NCBI RefSeq assembly: GCF_008086595.1
Contig: NZ_RXYA01000009.1
Span: 62,001-126,000, forward strand
Length of the DNA stretch: 64,000 nt
Reading direction: 5' to 3'
Origin: Acetobacterium paludosum
GTDB lineage: Bacteria > Bacillota > Clostridia > Eubacteriales > Eubacteriaceae
Under the pieces are notes generated by a model, which was not told where the DNA came from, made no database searches, and saw only the letters and a list, made by a program, of their open reading frames with translations. Below are positions 17,914 through 26,859 of the stretch, in pieces (positions within the stretch are counted from its first letter, which is position 1; every line of letters starts with the position of its first letter). Position numbers and translations under genes: made by a program.

Positions 17914-20900
17914 TTATTGTTTACTCCAGCTACTATTCGTTGTGTTATACGTATAGATACCGGCAGCGCCGGCAGTTACCGTTTTGTAGCTATTGTAAAA
18001 GCCGCTGCCGTTGTTGCCCATGGTCACGGCATCCGCGTCAAAACCCACATTGGTGGGGATGGTGATACTGGTCAGCGCGTGATTCTTAAAAGCGCTGTTC
18101 CCGATACTCAGAGGAGCAGTTGAATTGATAACCAGGGTTGATAAGGACGTTCCCCCTGCTCCATCGTCACGTTCAAAAGCATTGCATCCAATCGACGTCA
18201 CGTTTGCCGGAATGGTCAGCGTCACCGTTAACAGGTTATTATAGAAAGTATAATCACCAATCGTCTCCAGTCCAGTTGGCAGATTAATGGCTGACAACTT
18301 ACAGGTTGAAAACGCATCTGTTTCAAGGGTTTTTAATTGTGATGCGCCTCTGAAAGTCACCGACGACAGATTTCTGCAATAATGGAACGCCGATACCTTA
18401 ATTATTGTGACCGTTTCCGGAATCGAGATTTCAGTCAGCGATTGATTACTTTTAAATACCTCGGCCCCAATGCCCGTCACCGTAACGCCATTGACCTGAT
18501 CCGGAATAGACACCACACCACCCGTGCCGGAGTAAGCGGTAATCATACCCGTTGCAGCATCAATCCTAAAGGGACCAGTGGCCGGGAATTCGGCCGTGAT
18601 CGAAACCGAACCTGCTCCATTAATAGCCGTGGCGCCGGCCACCTTAAAGAAATCGGCCGAAATATTCGCAGCGGAATAGGCATCTTTCAGACTCAGATTA
18701 ATGGTGGCCACATAGGTTGTTGAGCCGCCAAAGCTGGCCCCTGTTGCAAGATCGGCTCCGTCCTTTACTTTCCAGACAATCGATCCCGTGTATTGGTCGG
18801 TCTCGGTAATGGTCGTTGCGGGGGTTCCCCCATAATAAGGAACGCCTACCCCGGCAATGTCCGGCAATAGCGCTTTAACCGTTACTGCACAAGTGGCCTC
18901 GATTCCTCCATCGGTGGTTATCGCCTTAATGGTAGCCAACCCTTCGGAAACGGCTGTCACCGTACCATCCGTCCCGACCGTGGCCACGGCGGTGTTGCTG
19001 GACGACCAGGTCACCGCCTTATTGGCAGCATTGGCTGGTTCCAGTACCGCCGTTAACGTGGTGGTGGCACCACAGTTAACGGCAACCGCAGCGGGATTAA
19101 CTGACACGCTGGTGACCGGAATATTCAAGTCCGCCTTCATCTCATCGGACAACAGCGATTCTCCGTAAGCATCCCGGGCTTTGATGACAAAATAGTAGCT
19201 TTTGCTGCTGTCCAAACCGGTGATGTCTACCGTATTAACATTACCGGCCACTGTCTGATACGCACCGCCATAGGTACCCGCTGTATTGCTGACAAAAACA
19301 TCATAAGCGGTGGCATTGTCGACCGGATTCCAGCTAACCGTAACCTGTGGGTTGCCGTCATTGACGATCGTCAGCGTATGCAGTACCGGCTTTGCCAAAA
19401 TAACTTCTTTAGGATAACTGGCCCAATCCGCTGTTGCAAAACCGGTATACTTCACATAATACTTGATCTTCGTCACGGCCTCGATGGCATCCGCACCCAA
19501 TGACGGTGCCGCTCCCTGGAAACTAATGGCCGTCAATTTTTGGCAACCTTGAAAGGCCACTTCGCCAATCTTGGTGACACTGGCGGGAATACTGATCGCC
19601 TCCAGCGCCTGGCAATTCAGAAAAGTCTGATCTTCAATGGCTGTCAGATGGCCCAGGATGGTGATTTTTTGCAGTGCTGTACAAAAACTGAACGCCGCCA
19701 CTCCCAGGCTGGTGACCTTTGCGGGGATGGTTATCTCCGTTAGCGCCCAACAATTATTAAAGGCATTAGCGCCAATACTTTCCAGTGCCGAATTAGCGGT
19801 AAAGGTGACGCTGTTCAATTTCTCACACCTCAAAAATGCCGTCCCCCCAATTGCGGTCACCTGATCGGGAATTGCGATGCTTTGCAGCAGTTTACAGTTA
19901 TGAAAAGCCATATCATCAATGGTTTTCAGGTCAGCCGCAGCGGCAAAAGTGACGGCGCTTAAACTGGTACAACCCTCGAACGCTGAAGTCTTAATGGCTG
20001 TGACACTTTGGGGAATCGCAATGCCGGCCAGTGCGGTACAACCCGAAAAGGCTTCTTCTCCAATGGATTTAAGTACTGTCGGAGCGGTAAAGATCACGGC
20101 TGTCAGACCGGTACAGCCCGAAAAGGCAGCAGTCTCAATCGACGTAACCGTCGCCGGCAGGGTGATCTCGGTGATGGCGGTCTGATTTTTAAAAACTTCA
20201 TTTCCAACCCTGGTGACGGCCGTATGATTGACCATCGCCGGAACCGATATTATCCCGCCGGGGCCGGAATAGCCCGTAATCATCCCGTCATTGGTTATTT
20301 TATATTGATGAGTCGGTACAAACACAGCGGTAATCATCCGTGTATTGGCGTCATTGGTGGCGGTTGCGCCGGCCACCTTAAAGAAATTTTTCGAGATATC
20401 CGCTGCCGTATAAGGCTTTTTTATGGTCAGCGTGATGGTGGCCTGATAGGTGTTGGTGCCATCAAATGTTTCACCCTCCGGCAGCGCTGTCAGACCGCTG
20501 CCGACTTTTTTCTGCCAGCTAACCGTGCCGCTATATTGGCTGGTCGTCGCGATGGTCTTAACCGGTGTCTCCCCGGCAAAGGGAACCGTGACGCCACCAA
20601 TGTCCTTTTTCAGATCTTTGACCGTGACCTCACAAGTGGCGGTTTTGTTGCCGTCCTGAGTGCTCACGGTAATCGTGGCAAGGCCTTCTTTAAGCCCGTT
20701 CACCGTACCATCCGTTCCGACCGTGGCAATGCTGTCATCAGTGCTTGTCCAGGACACATCAGGGTTGGTAGCATCAGCTGGCGCAATCGTTGCGTTCAGC
20801 TGGGCATTTTCGGACACGCCCAGCGACAGGCTAGTTTTGTCCAGAGTCACACTGCCGACCGGATTCGGATAAGGCACCGCCACCAATTTGACGTCCGACA

Positions 20901-23241
20901 GCAGCGACTCGCCATACTTATCGTGAGCTTTGACGGCAAAATAATAGCTTTTCCCGGCCGTTAACCCGGTATTGATGATCGCTTTCGCTTCGCTCACAGT
21001 GACGCTGGTCGCGGCGGAAAGATCACTGTTTTCACTGACATCGACCTGATAACCGGTTGCCCCGGGAATACTGGTCCAGCTTAGTTCAACCATCGGGGTT
21101 CCGGTATTGGTGACCGTCGGCGTATTCGGAACCGGTTTTGTCAAAATAATCGCATGGGGAAAGCCGACCCAGGCCCCCGTTGTAAAATCGCTATAATTTT
21201 CATAATACTTAATCGTCGTGCCAGGGGACATCAACAGGCCGGCGGGTTTTAAAAGAACGGGGGCGTTGCCTTCAAAAGTCAGCACCAAAGTGCTTTGCCA
21301 AGTATGTTCATCGAGAACGCCGGCGACACCAAAGACCTCTTCACCAAGGGTTTTCAAAGAGGCCGGCAGTGTTAAGCTGGTTAATTTACTGCACCAGTAA
21401 AATGCTCTTTCAGAAATGGTCGTCACCCCTTGGGGGATTGAAAAAGTGTCCAGCTCAAAGCAATTAATGAAGGCATAGGAGCCAATCGTCTCAAGGGTTG
21501 AGTCCGGTGCAAAGCTCACCGTTTTTAAGTTTTCACATCCTTTAAAAGCATTATCACCAATTACTTTTACCATCTTGGGAATCGTCACCTTTTCAATCAC
21601 GGAACCTTCAAAAGCATTGTCGCCAATGGCCGTAATGGTTAATCCGCCAATGGTTTCCGGGATCGCAATGTCCGTGCTGCTGCCGTTCCTCCCGGTGATA
21701 ATGCCAGTACCGTCGGCGGCGATTTTCAGTTTAAAGCTGGTCACGGTGACGGTGCAGCTGGCCGACTTCACCCCATCAACCGTCGTGACGGTAATCGTGG
21801 CCGACCCTTCTTTAACGTTCCCGGTGACCTTGCCGGTGGCATCCACCGTGGCAATGGTGTCATCGCTGGATGTCCAGGTGACGGCCTGATTACTAGCATT
21901 TGCCGGGGCGACCGTGGCCACCAGCGTTTCGCTGGTATTGAAAGACAAGGTCAAAGCCGTTTTATTCAAGCTGACCCCGGACACCGAAATCGTGGTAGAG
22001 CCACTGCCCCCGCTATCCGTCGGAAAGACCGGCGGAATCACCACACCCGGTTCCACCGAATAGGTACCGGGTTTCTTGTCAAAGACCACGCCGTCCGCCT
22101 TAACCTCGGCTTTGGCCACATTGCCCTGGCCTTTGACCGCCGCTTTGCTATCCAGCACCAGATCACTGACCGTGGTTCCGGCGGCAACCGTCACTGTACT
22201 ACCGGCGGCGCCGGCGCTCACCGTCATCGTCCCGATGGTGGTTGCCCCCTGGGTGGTAACGGTCATATTGGGGGCGTTAACGGTGACGCTCTCAAATGCG
22301 CCTTCTAGAATAATCGTTTCCCCGGCTGCGGCTTCTGAGACAACAAACGGTATCCCGTCCACATTGAGCGCCACAATCCGGACGGCGCCACTGGCGGTTT
22401 TCTCCAGCACAATCCGACTGTACTTACCGCCGTTGATCTTAATGCTGTTAACTCCGCCGCCGCGGACAAAGGTATCGCCCTTAACGGTAACGTTGTTCAG
22501 GGTGACATTGCCGTCGCCGACGGTCTCGCTGATCGTCAGATTGCCGGCAATGGTAAGATTCTGGAGAATCACGCCATCGGCAGCGATGGTGACATCGTCG
22601 GCAATGGTTTCATTATCCTGGTCTGGGCCATAAGTACCGGCCCGGTCATAGACCTGTGGCGCAGTCGGTTCCACCGGATCGGTGCCGGTTTTAACCACCT
22701 GCACCAGCAGCGCTTCCAACCGCAGCGAGCTCCCGACGGTGCCCAGCTGCGCGCCATCGGCCAGCCACTGGGTTTTATCAGCCGGCAAATCGCCAACATT
22801 CTGGACATGACCACGATACTGTACCGAGTAGCCGGGGACGGCTTTCCCATCGCGATCAGTCAACACGATTTTGACTGCTTCAATTCGCAGGCTGTCCCCC
22901 CGGGTGCCGGCGTAGGCGCCATCTTTAGGCCAGTTAGCGGGATCGTCTTCGTTATACAACCAGCCCATATTCTGAACATGGACGTTATAGCGCAATTCCA
23001 TCCCCTCGGGAACAGTTCCCGAGAGTTTGATCTCAAAACCCTCAATCCGCTTGGACTGACCGACCGTGCCGATAATCTCGGGACTGTCGACCCAACTGCC
23101 GTCACGCGGGTAATCCCCTAAATCCTGAATGTGCCCGCGATAGCTAACCCCCACCGGGTTGTCTGCGGCCCAGGCCGTTATTGGTAAACACAGAAAAATA
23201 AGTGTGATCAAACCACACCAGTAAAGCCATTTGTTTTTCAT
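17914..23241 (-). CDS. Giant ChW / Ig-like / leucine-rich / fibronectin surface protein
   Basis: At 1775 residues this is the largest gene of the window. The order is signal peptide, three ChW repeats (about 32-185), beta-helix-like domain (about 200-400) and Gly/Ser linker. Then the set Big_2 - leucine-rich repeats - fibronectin-like - Big_2 - recurrent VPFAGETPV module - leucine-rich repeats - fibronectin-like - Big_2 - VPYYGGTPA module - leucine-rich repeats follows, ending NSSWSKQ. The internal repetition of the block explains its extra length over the 1256-residue paralog. No anchor other than ChW is visible. The stop at 17914 is in frame with the Rpn fragment beyond it. The LuxR-type regulator directly upstream may control it. 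Confidence 0.87.
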   Translation of the reverse strand: MKNKWLYWCGLITLIFLCLPITAWAADNPVGVSYRGHIQDLGDYPRDGSWVDSPEIIGTVGQSKRIEGFEIKLSGTVPEGMELRYNVHVQNMGWLYNEDDPANWPKDGAYAGTRGDSLRIEAVKIVLTDRDGKAVPGYSVQYRGHVQNVGDLPADKTQWLADGAQLGTVGSSLRLEALLVQVVKTGTDPVEPTAPQVYDRAGTYGPDQDNETIADDVTIAADGVILQNLTIAGNLTISETVGDGNVTLNNVTVKGDTFVRGGGVNSIKINGGKYSRIVLEKTASGAVRIVALNVDGIPFVVSEAAAGETIILEGAFESVTVNAPNMTVTTQGATTIGTMTVSAGAAGSTVTVAAGTTVSDLVLDSKAAVKGQGNVAKAEVKADGVVFDKKPGTYSVEPGVVIPPVFPTDSGGSGSTTISVSGVSLNKTALTLSFNTSETLVATVAPANASNQAVTWTSSDDTIATVDATGKVTGNVKEGSATITVTTVDGVKSASCTVTVTSFKLKIAADGTGIITGRNGSSTDIAIPETIGGLTITAIGDNAFEGSVIEKVTIPKMVKVIGDNAFKGCENLKTVSFAPDSTLETIGSYAFINCFELDTFSIPQGVTTISERAFYWCSKLTSLTLPASLKTLGEEVFGVAGVLDEHTWQSTLVLTFEGNAPVLLKPAGLLMSPGTTIKYYENYSDFTTGAWVGFPHAIILTKPVPNTPTVTNTGTPMVELSWTSIPGATGYQVDVSENSDLSAATSVTVSEAKAIINTGLTAGKSYYFAVKAHDKYGESLLSDVKLVAVPYPNPVGSVTLDKTSLSLGVSENAQLNATIAPADATNPDVSWTSTDDSIATVGTDGTVNGLKEGLATITVSTQDGNKTATCEVTVKDLKKDIGGVTVPFAGETPVKTIATTSQYSGTVSWQKKVGSGLTALPEGETFDGTNTYQATITLTIKKPYTAADISKNFFKVAGATATNDANTRMITAVFVPTHQYKITNDGMITGYSGPGGIISVPAMVNHTAVTRVGNEVFKNQTAITEITLPATVTSIETAAFSGCTGLTAVIFTAPTVLKSIGEEAFSGCTALAGIAIPQSVTAIKTSAFEGCTSLSAVTFAAAADLKTIDDMAFHNCKLLQSIAIPDQVTAIGGTAFLRCEKLNSVTFTANSALESIGANAFNNCWALTEITIPAKVTSLGVAAFSFCTALQKITILGHLTAIEDQTFLNCQALEAISIPASVTKIGEVAFQGCQKLTAISFQGAAPSLGADAIEAVTKIKYYVKYTGFATADWASYPKEVILAKPVLHTLTIVNDGNPQVTVSWNPVDNATAYDVFVSNTAGTYGGAYQTVAGNVNTVDITGLDSSKSYYFVIKARDAYGESLLSDEMKADLNIPVTSVSVNPAAVAVNCGATTTLTAVLEPANAANKAVTWSSSNTAVATVGTDGTVTAVSEGLATIKAITTDGGIEATCAVTVKALLPDIAGVGVPYYGGTPATTITETDQYTGSIVWKVKDGADLATGASFGGSTTYVATINLSLKDAYSAANISADFFKVAGATAINGAGSVSITAEFPATGPFRIDAATGMITAYSGTGGVVSIPDQVNGVTVTGIGAEVFKSNQSLTEISIPETVTIIKVSAFHYCRNLSSVTFRGASQLKTLETDAFSTCKLSAINLPTGLETIGDYTFYNNLLTVTLTIPANVTSIGCNAFERDDGAGGTSLSTLVINSTAPLSIGNSAFKNHALTSITIPTNVGFDADAVTMGNNGSGFYNSYKTVTAGAAGIYTYNTTNSSWSKQ

Positions 23242-23384
23242 GACACGTTCTCCATTTCCTTTGAACCCTTTATCTGATCACAGCCATTGTCATCAGCAAT
23301 TGCAATTTATTTCATCATATCATTGCAAAGTCTTGAAGTCTATTTTGGTCATGGAGTAGATTTGGCTAAAAAAGGAGTATATTT
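23239..23384 (-). repeat. Duplicated upstream segment, copy 2
   Basis: Partner of 17193-17338. It ends exactly at the stop codon of the LuxR-type gene, suggesting this is the ancestral location and that the copy at 17.2 kb is derived. It contains GCAATTGC and a TATGAT -10 candidate. Confidence 0.85.
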
Positions 23385-25861
23385 TATTCCCGATCCAACA
23401 ATCCATTTTGCAAAGCCGTATTGATGGCCGCATTCTTACCTTTGACATCCAATTTTTTATAAATATTCTGAAGATGGGTTTTGACGGTGACGCTCGAAAT
23501 AAACAGCTGTTCGGCAATGGCATCCCGCTTCAAACCCTCGGCCATCAGCATCAGCACCTCCTTTTCCCGCTGGGTCAAAACGATACTCGGCAGTTTTTCT
23601 TTCTTTTGATTCGTCATGAAGGTGTTGCTTTCGCCAAGAATTCGGCCGGCAAAGACATCATCCGGTGTCTGTCGCAGCACTTCTTCCAGCATCGGTAATA
23701 GCACCTCCGCGTTTTCAATAAAGGGGAGGATAATCCCATCCGGTCGGGCACTGTCGAGGGCAATTTTCAGCGCCATCACGCCCGCCTCAAGACCGCCCAG
23801 CTGATACCGGGCAATGGCTTTAAAAAGATCATTATGAATATAACCCAACTGATTGTGAAAAAGCGAGAAAAATTCCACAAAGGTCTCAGTCAGCACCTCC
23901 AGCCGGACAAAATCCCGGGCGGCTGCCACTGCCTTGCCGTAAACCACATAATTAAAAGCCACCCCCTGATTAAACAGCTCGGACACCTTCATATCACCCA
24001 CCTGCAGCCAGAAGGGGATTTTTTCGGGCTGACCCAAAACCGCAAAGAGATAACCCCGGCACAAGGCTAGGGTGGTATTATAGCGGGGATTATTCAGGGC
24101 TTTGATCGTTTCTTCCAGCTGATAAAAGCCTGCCAGGGCTTCATTGTTTCGACCGTCTTTAAGCTTCAGACGCAGCAGCACAAAATGGGCGCAGATAATA
24201 ATGCCGTGCTGGTCTTTGGTGGCGGCCTTGTAAATGGCTTTTTCCGCATTGCTGGCGGCATCTTCCCAGGCGCCGGTTTCCAGACTGTATTCGGCCCTGA
24301 CCAGATAGTCCGTACCCGTGCCGCAGCCATCGGTATACTGGGCATAGACCGGAAATTTTTCAATCATCAGCTTGGCGGTTTCCCGAAACCTCCCCGGATC
24401 GCGAAAATACATATACAGCAGATTCGGCGAGCCAAAGGTATATTCATTCTCCCGGTGGATGATATAGGACTGCCGGCCGTCAAGCAACGCCAGAATCCGA
24501 TCATTCAGTTCGGCGGCTTGATCCGCGTGATTAAAGACCGTGAACTTGCGCAGGATCATGATTTCCGCCCGAATCCGGGTACACCGTCCCGCTGCCAGCT
24601 CGGGACGGTTCTGATAATGGGCCTCCATCTGGTTAAGGCGGCGCAATGCCAAGGCACTGAACTCATCATCGCCATGGAGCAGACCGACTAAAATAAACTG
24701 CAGGCCGGTGACCGGATAAGCAAAAAGCATCGCCGCCGCGGTTTCTTTGAATAACGGCCAAAACCCCTCAAACTTGCCCATCAGGGGCGTGATATGTTCC
24801 GGCTGATTCATGTGCTCAAAAATTAACAGGGGCTCCCCGGCCAGATAAAAAAGACGATAAGCCTCCTGAAAATCCCCTGCTGCTAAAAACCACTCACCCA
24901 ACCGACGATAGCGGATTTTTAGCTGTTCCCCTGAAAAGTGCTGCCGTTTTCTTAAAAAATCCAGCAACACCGCGTGAATCGTATAACACTGCTCGCGTTC
25001 ATCATAACGGATAAAGGCGTTTTCCTGCCGCAACTGGCGCAGCATTGCCCCGGTATCCACAAATTCGGTTACAAAAGCGGCCTGTTTTTCGCTGAAAGCG
25101 GTCATGAGCGACAATTCAATTAAGAATTCCTGAATTGTTTTCTCGTAATTCTGAAAAAAGGCCTGCTCGATCAGCGCCTCAAGGCTTAGATTCAGACCCA
25201 CCGGAATCCCCCGCTCCAAACCTAAAAGAAGCATATAGGTCAATGAAATCCAGCCGTCCCCGTAAACACAGATTTTTTTCAGATCCGCTGGGGCAATGCC
25301 CTTAAAGCTCAACTCACAATAATCCCGCACCTCGTCCTCGGAAAATTTGAGCACCTGCTGATCAATCGTCCGGCACAACCCTTTGGCGACCAGCATGGCC
25401 GCATTAAAGCCAATCGTGTTGCGGGTGATCAGAATCAGCTGCAGGTTTTCAAGCTGCTCAATCACCAGATCCTCAATCAGCTGGTTTAAACGACTGCTGT
25501 TCACCAGATGAAAGTCATCAAGGACGATGACCCGCTGTTTTTCACTGGCAAACCGGCTTAACACCGCCAACACCTGCTCAGTCTGGGGAACATCAGCCGG
25601 AAAGCCCAAAGATAACAGCGCCGCCCCGGCCTGCTGATCCTGCTTTTTTATTTCCAGGGACAACTTTTCCCAGTCGCCGGAAAAGCTGGCTTGCGAATGA
25701 AAGCTCAGCCACACCGGTTTGATGCCGCTTTTTTCAAAATACTGGCGAACCGCCGTCGTTTTGCCATAGCCCATCGGCGCTTCGATAATGGTTAAGGGAT
25801 AGCTTGTCAATTGATCAAGCCGCGCATTGATACGCTTTCGTTTTAAAATATTTAATTGCAT
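23384..25861 (-). CDS. MalT-like LuxR-family transcriptional activator
   Basis: A large STAND-type regulator. The start is placed at ATG 25861 (MQLNILKRKRINARL), which begins the usual family N-terminus and has GAGAG upstream; the frame is open 37 codons further. This gives about 825 residues. The P-loop is EAPMGYGKTTAV and Walker B is VIVLDDFHLV. The middle is TPR-like helices that normally sense an inducer, and the C-terminus is a LuxR helix-turn-helix (LTQREKEVLMLMAEGL, VTVKTHLQNIYKKLDV). It lies just upstream of the promoter of the giant adhesin and is read in the same direction, so control of surface-protein genes is likely but inferred. The inducer is unknown. Confidence 0.88.
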   Translation of the reverse strand: MQLNILKRKRINARLDQLTSYPLTIIEAPMGYGKTTAVRQYFEKSGIKPVWLSFHSQASFSGDWEKLSLEIKKQDQQAGAALLSLGFPADVPQTEQVLAVLSRFASEKQRVIVLDDFHLVNSSRLNQLIEDLVIEQLENLQLILITRNTIGFNAAMLVAKGLCRTIDQQVLKFSEDEVRDYCELSFKGIAPADLKKICVYGDGWISLTYMLLLGLERGIPVGLNLSLEALIEQAFFQNYEKTIQEFLIELSLMTAFSEKQAAFVTEFVDTGAMLRQLRQENAFIRYDEREQCYTIHAVLLDFLRKRQHFSGEQLKIRYRRLGEWFLAAGDFQEAYRLFYLAGEPLLIFEHMNQPEHITPLMGKFEGFWPLFKETAAAMLFAYPVTGLQFILVGLLHGDDEFSALALRRLNQMEAHYQNRPELAAGRCTRIRAEIMILRKFTVFNHADQAAELNDRILALLDGRQSYIIHRENEYTFGSPNLLYMYFRDPGRFRETAKLMIEKFPVYAQYTDGCGTGTDYLVRAEYSLETGAWEDAASNAEKAIYKAATKDQHGIIICAHFVLLRLKLKDGRNNEALAGFYQLEETIKALNNPRYNTTLALCRGYLFAVLGQPEKIPFWLQVGDMKVSELFNQGVAFNYVVYGKAVAAARDFVRLEVLTETFVEFFSLFHNQLGYIHNDLFKAIARYQLGGLEAGVMALKIALDSARPDGIILPFIENAEVLLPMLEEVLRQTPDDVFAGRILGESNTFMTNQKKEKLPSIVLTQREKEVLMLMAEGLKRDAIAEQLFISSVTVKTHLQNIYKKLDVKGKNAAINTALQNGLLDRE

Positions 25862-26091
25862 GGTCGCATCTCTCATTATTAAAATTTTTCTGATCAGTCC
25901 ATCGGCCACAATCACCCTGAGCCAGACATCACAATGCTGATTGTCGCGACTGTGTGATTGCAGGATTTGCAATCTATTATTTATTATAGCAAAAATTTCA
26001 CTTTATCGGAGTTTTTTTTAATTAGTTACCACTGTACATGCGCTGGAGTCACCTGCATTCGCAGCGGAAAAAGAATAGTAAAAAAATCCGC

Positions 26092-26122
26092 CACCCAAAA
26101 AAGAAACCCCACAAGGGGGGCT
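26092..26122 (-). terminator. Terminator after hypA
   Basis: On the minus strand a CCCC-TTGT-GGGG hairpin is followed by TTTCTTTTTT. It lies 130 bp past the hypA stop and would end the leftward nickel-chaperone transcript. Confidence 0.6.
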
Positions 26123-26246
26123 CTAAGACTGCATAAAAGATTGATTACTTCACATGACATTTCAATTGTTCGTAAAAGTTTTAGGCGTACCCGCCATGAT
26201 AATAACAACCGCGCATTCAGCCTGGTCATTCATCATTCCCACTCGC

Positions 26247-26594
26247 TCAGCAGGCGACGATTTCTTTGATCATGAACTCTTTGCCGCATAATATTTCCCA
26301 GTCGCCGCTGCCGCAGCTGAGGCAGGCGTCATGATTCGCAATCAGATTGAAGACCTTGCCGCAGCTCTGGCAGATCGCATTGCCGGGCAGAATCTCGATT
26401 TTTAATTCCGTCTCCTGCAGCAGCGTTCCGGCCACGGCGGCGGGATAACAGTCTTCGATGTATTTCGGAATCATCGCCGAGAGCTCGCCAATCTGCAGCA
26501 CCAGCGTCTGAATGTCAGTCACGCCATTTTTTTTCGCAAACTTCTCCACCGTCTCGATGGCCCCCATTAATATTCCCAATTCATGCATGGGCAT
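26247..26594 (-). CDS. hypA: HypA nickel metallochaperone
   Basis: HypA delivers Ni(II) to nickel enzymes with HypB. The 115-residue product begins MPMHELG. The M-H-E nickel-binding start is reached if translation begins at the second ATG (26588); both starts share one AGGAGAGG site. The zinc site has four Cys in two CxxC pairs (C75/C78 and C91/C94). It is last in a leftward set with hypB and an Fe-S flavoprotein, and no other hyp genes (C, D, E, F) are present. The pair may therefore serve a nickel enzyme other than a hydrogenase, such as CO dehydrogenase/acetyl-CoA synthase or a neighbour; this is inference. Confidence 0.93.
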   Translation of the reverse strand: MPMHELGILMGAIETVEKFAKKNGVTDIQTLVLQIGELSAMIPKYIEDCYPAAVAGTLLQETELKIEILPGNAICQSCGKVFNLIANHDACLSCGSGDWEILCGKEFMIKEIVAC

Positions 26595-26632
26595 TCACCT
26601 CTCCTTGTTAAATGATAATAGCCAAACGGACG

Positions 26633-26840
26633 TCGGCTTCGCTGCCAGTTTCACGAAACACCAGAAGAAATCGCTACGCGAATTTTTTACACTGTACGGC
26701 GGACAGTCTGGCGACTGTTCGCCTACACGTTATAAAATTGTTTATGAAACTGACCGTTCAGCAACTCTTGTTCGATTCTTCTGCGATCCGGTCACATGCG
26801 TGTCACGGCTAATAGCCGCAACGGACAATCACCTCGCCGT
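26633..26840. repeat. MITE-like palindromic repeat (element A, composite)
   Basis: CAGTTTCA (26646-26653) pairs with TGAAACTG (26745-26752). Inside is a palindromic core GGCGGACAGTC/GACTGTTCGCC (26698-26723). The right part (26795-26816) matches 31817-31838 in element C at 21 of 22 positions. It separates the oxidoreductase gene from hypA. Confidence 0.65.
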
Positions 26841-26859
26841 TATGCGAAAACTCCGATTC

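Noticed and set aside
8034-23120. Many long frames on the plus strand opposite the adhesins (for example 9943-10314, 10501-11028, 16054-16608, 22076-22633)
   Set aside because: They are antisense shadows of GC-rich, Val/Thr-rich coding repeats, with Pro/Leu/Val-rich translations, no ribosome binding sites and no known domains.
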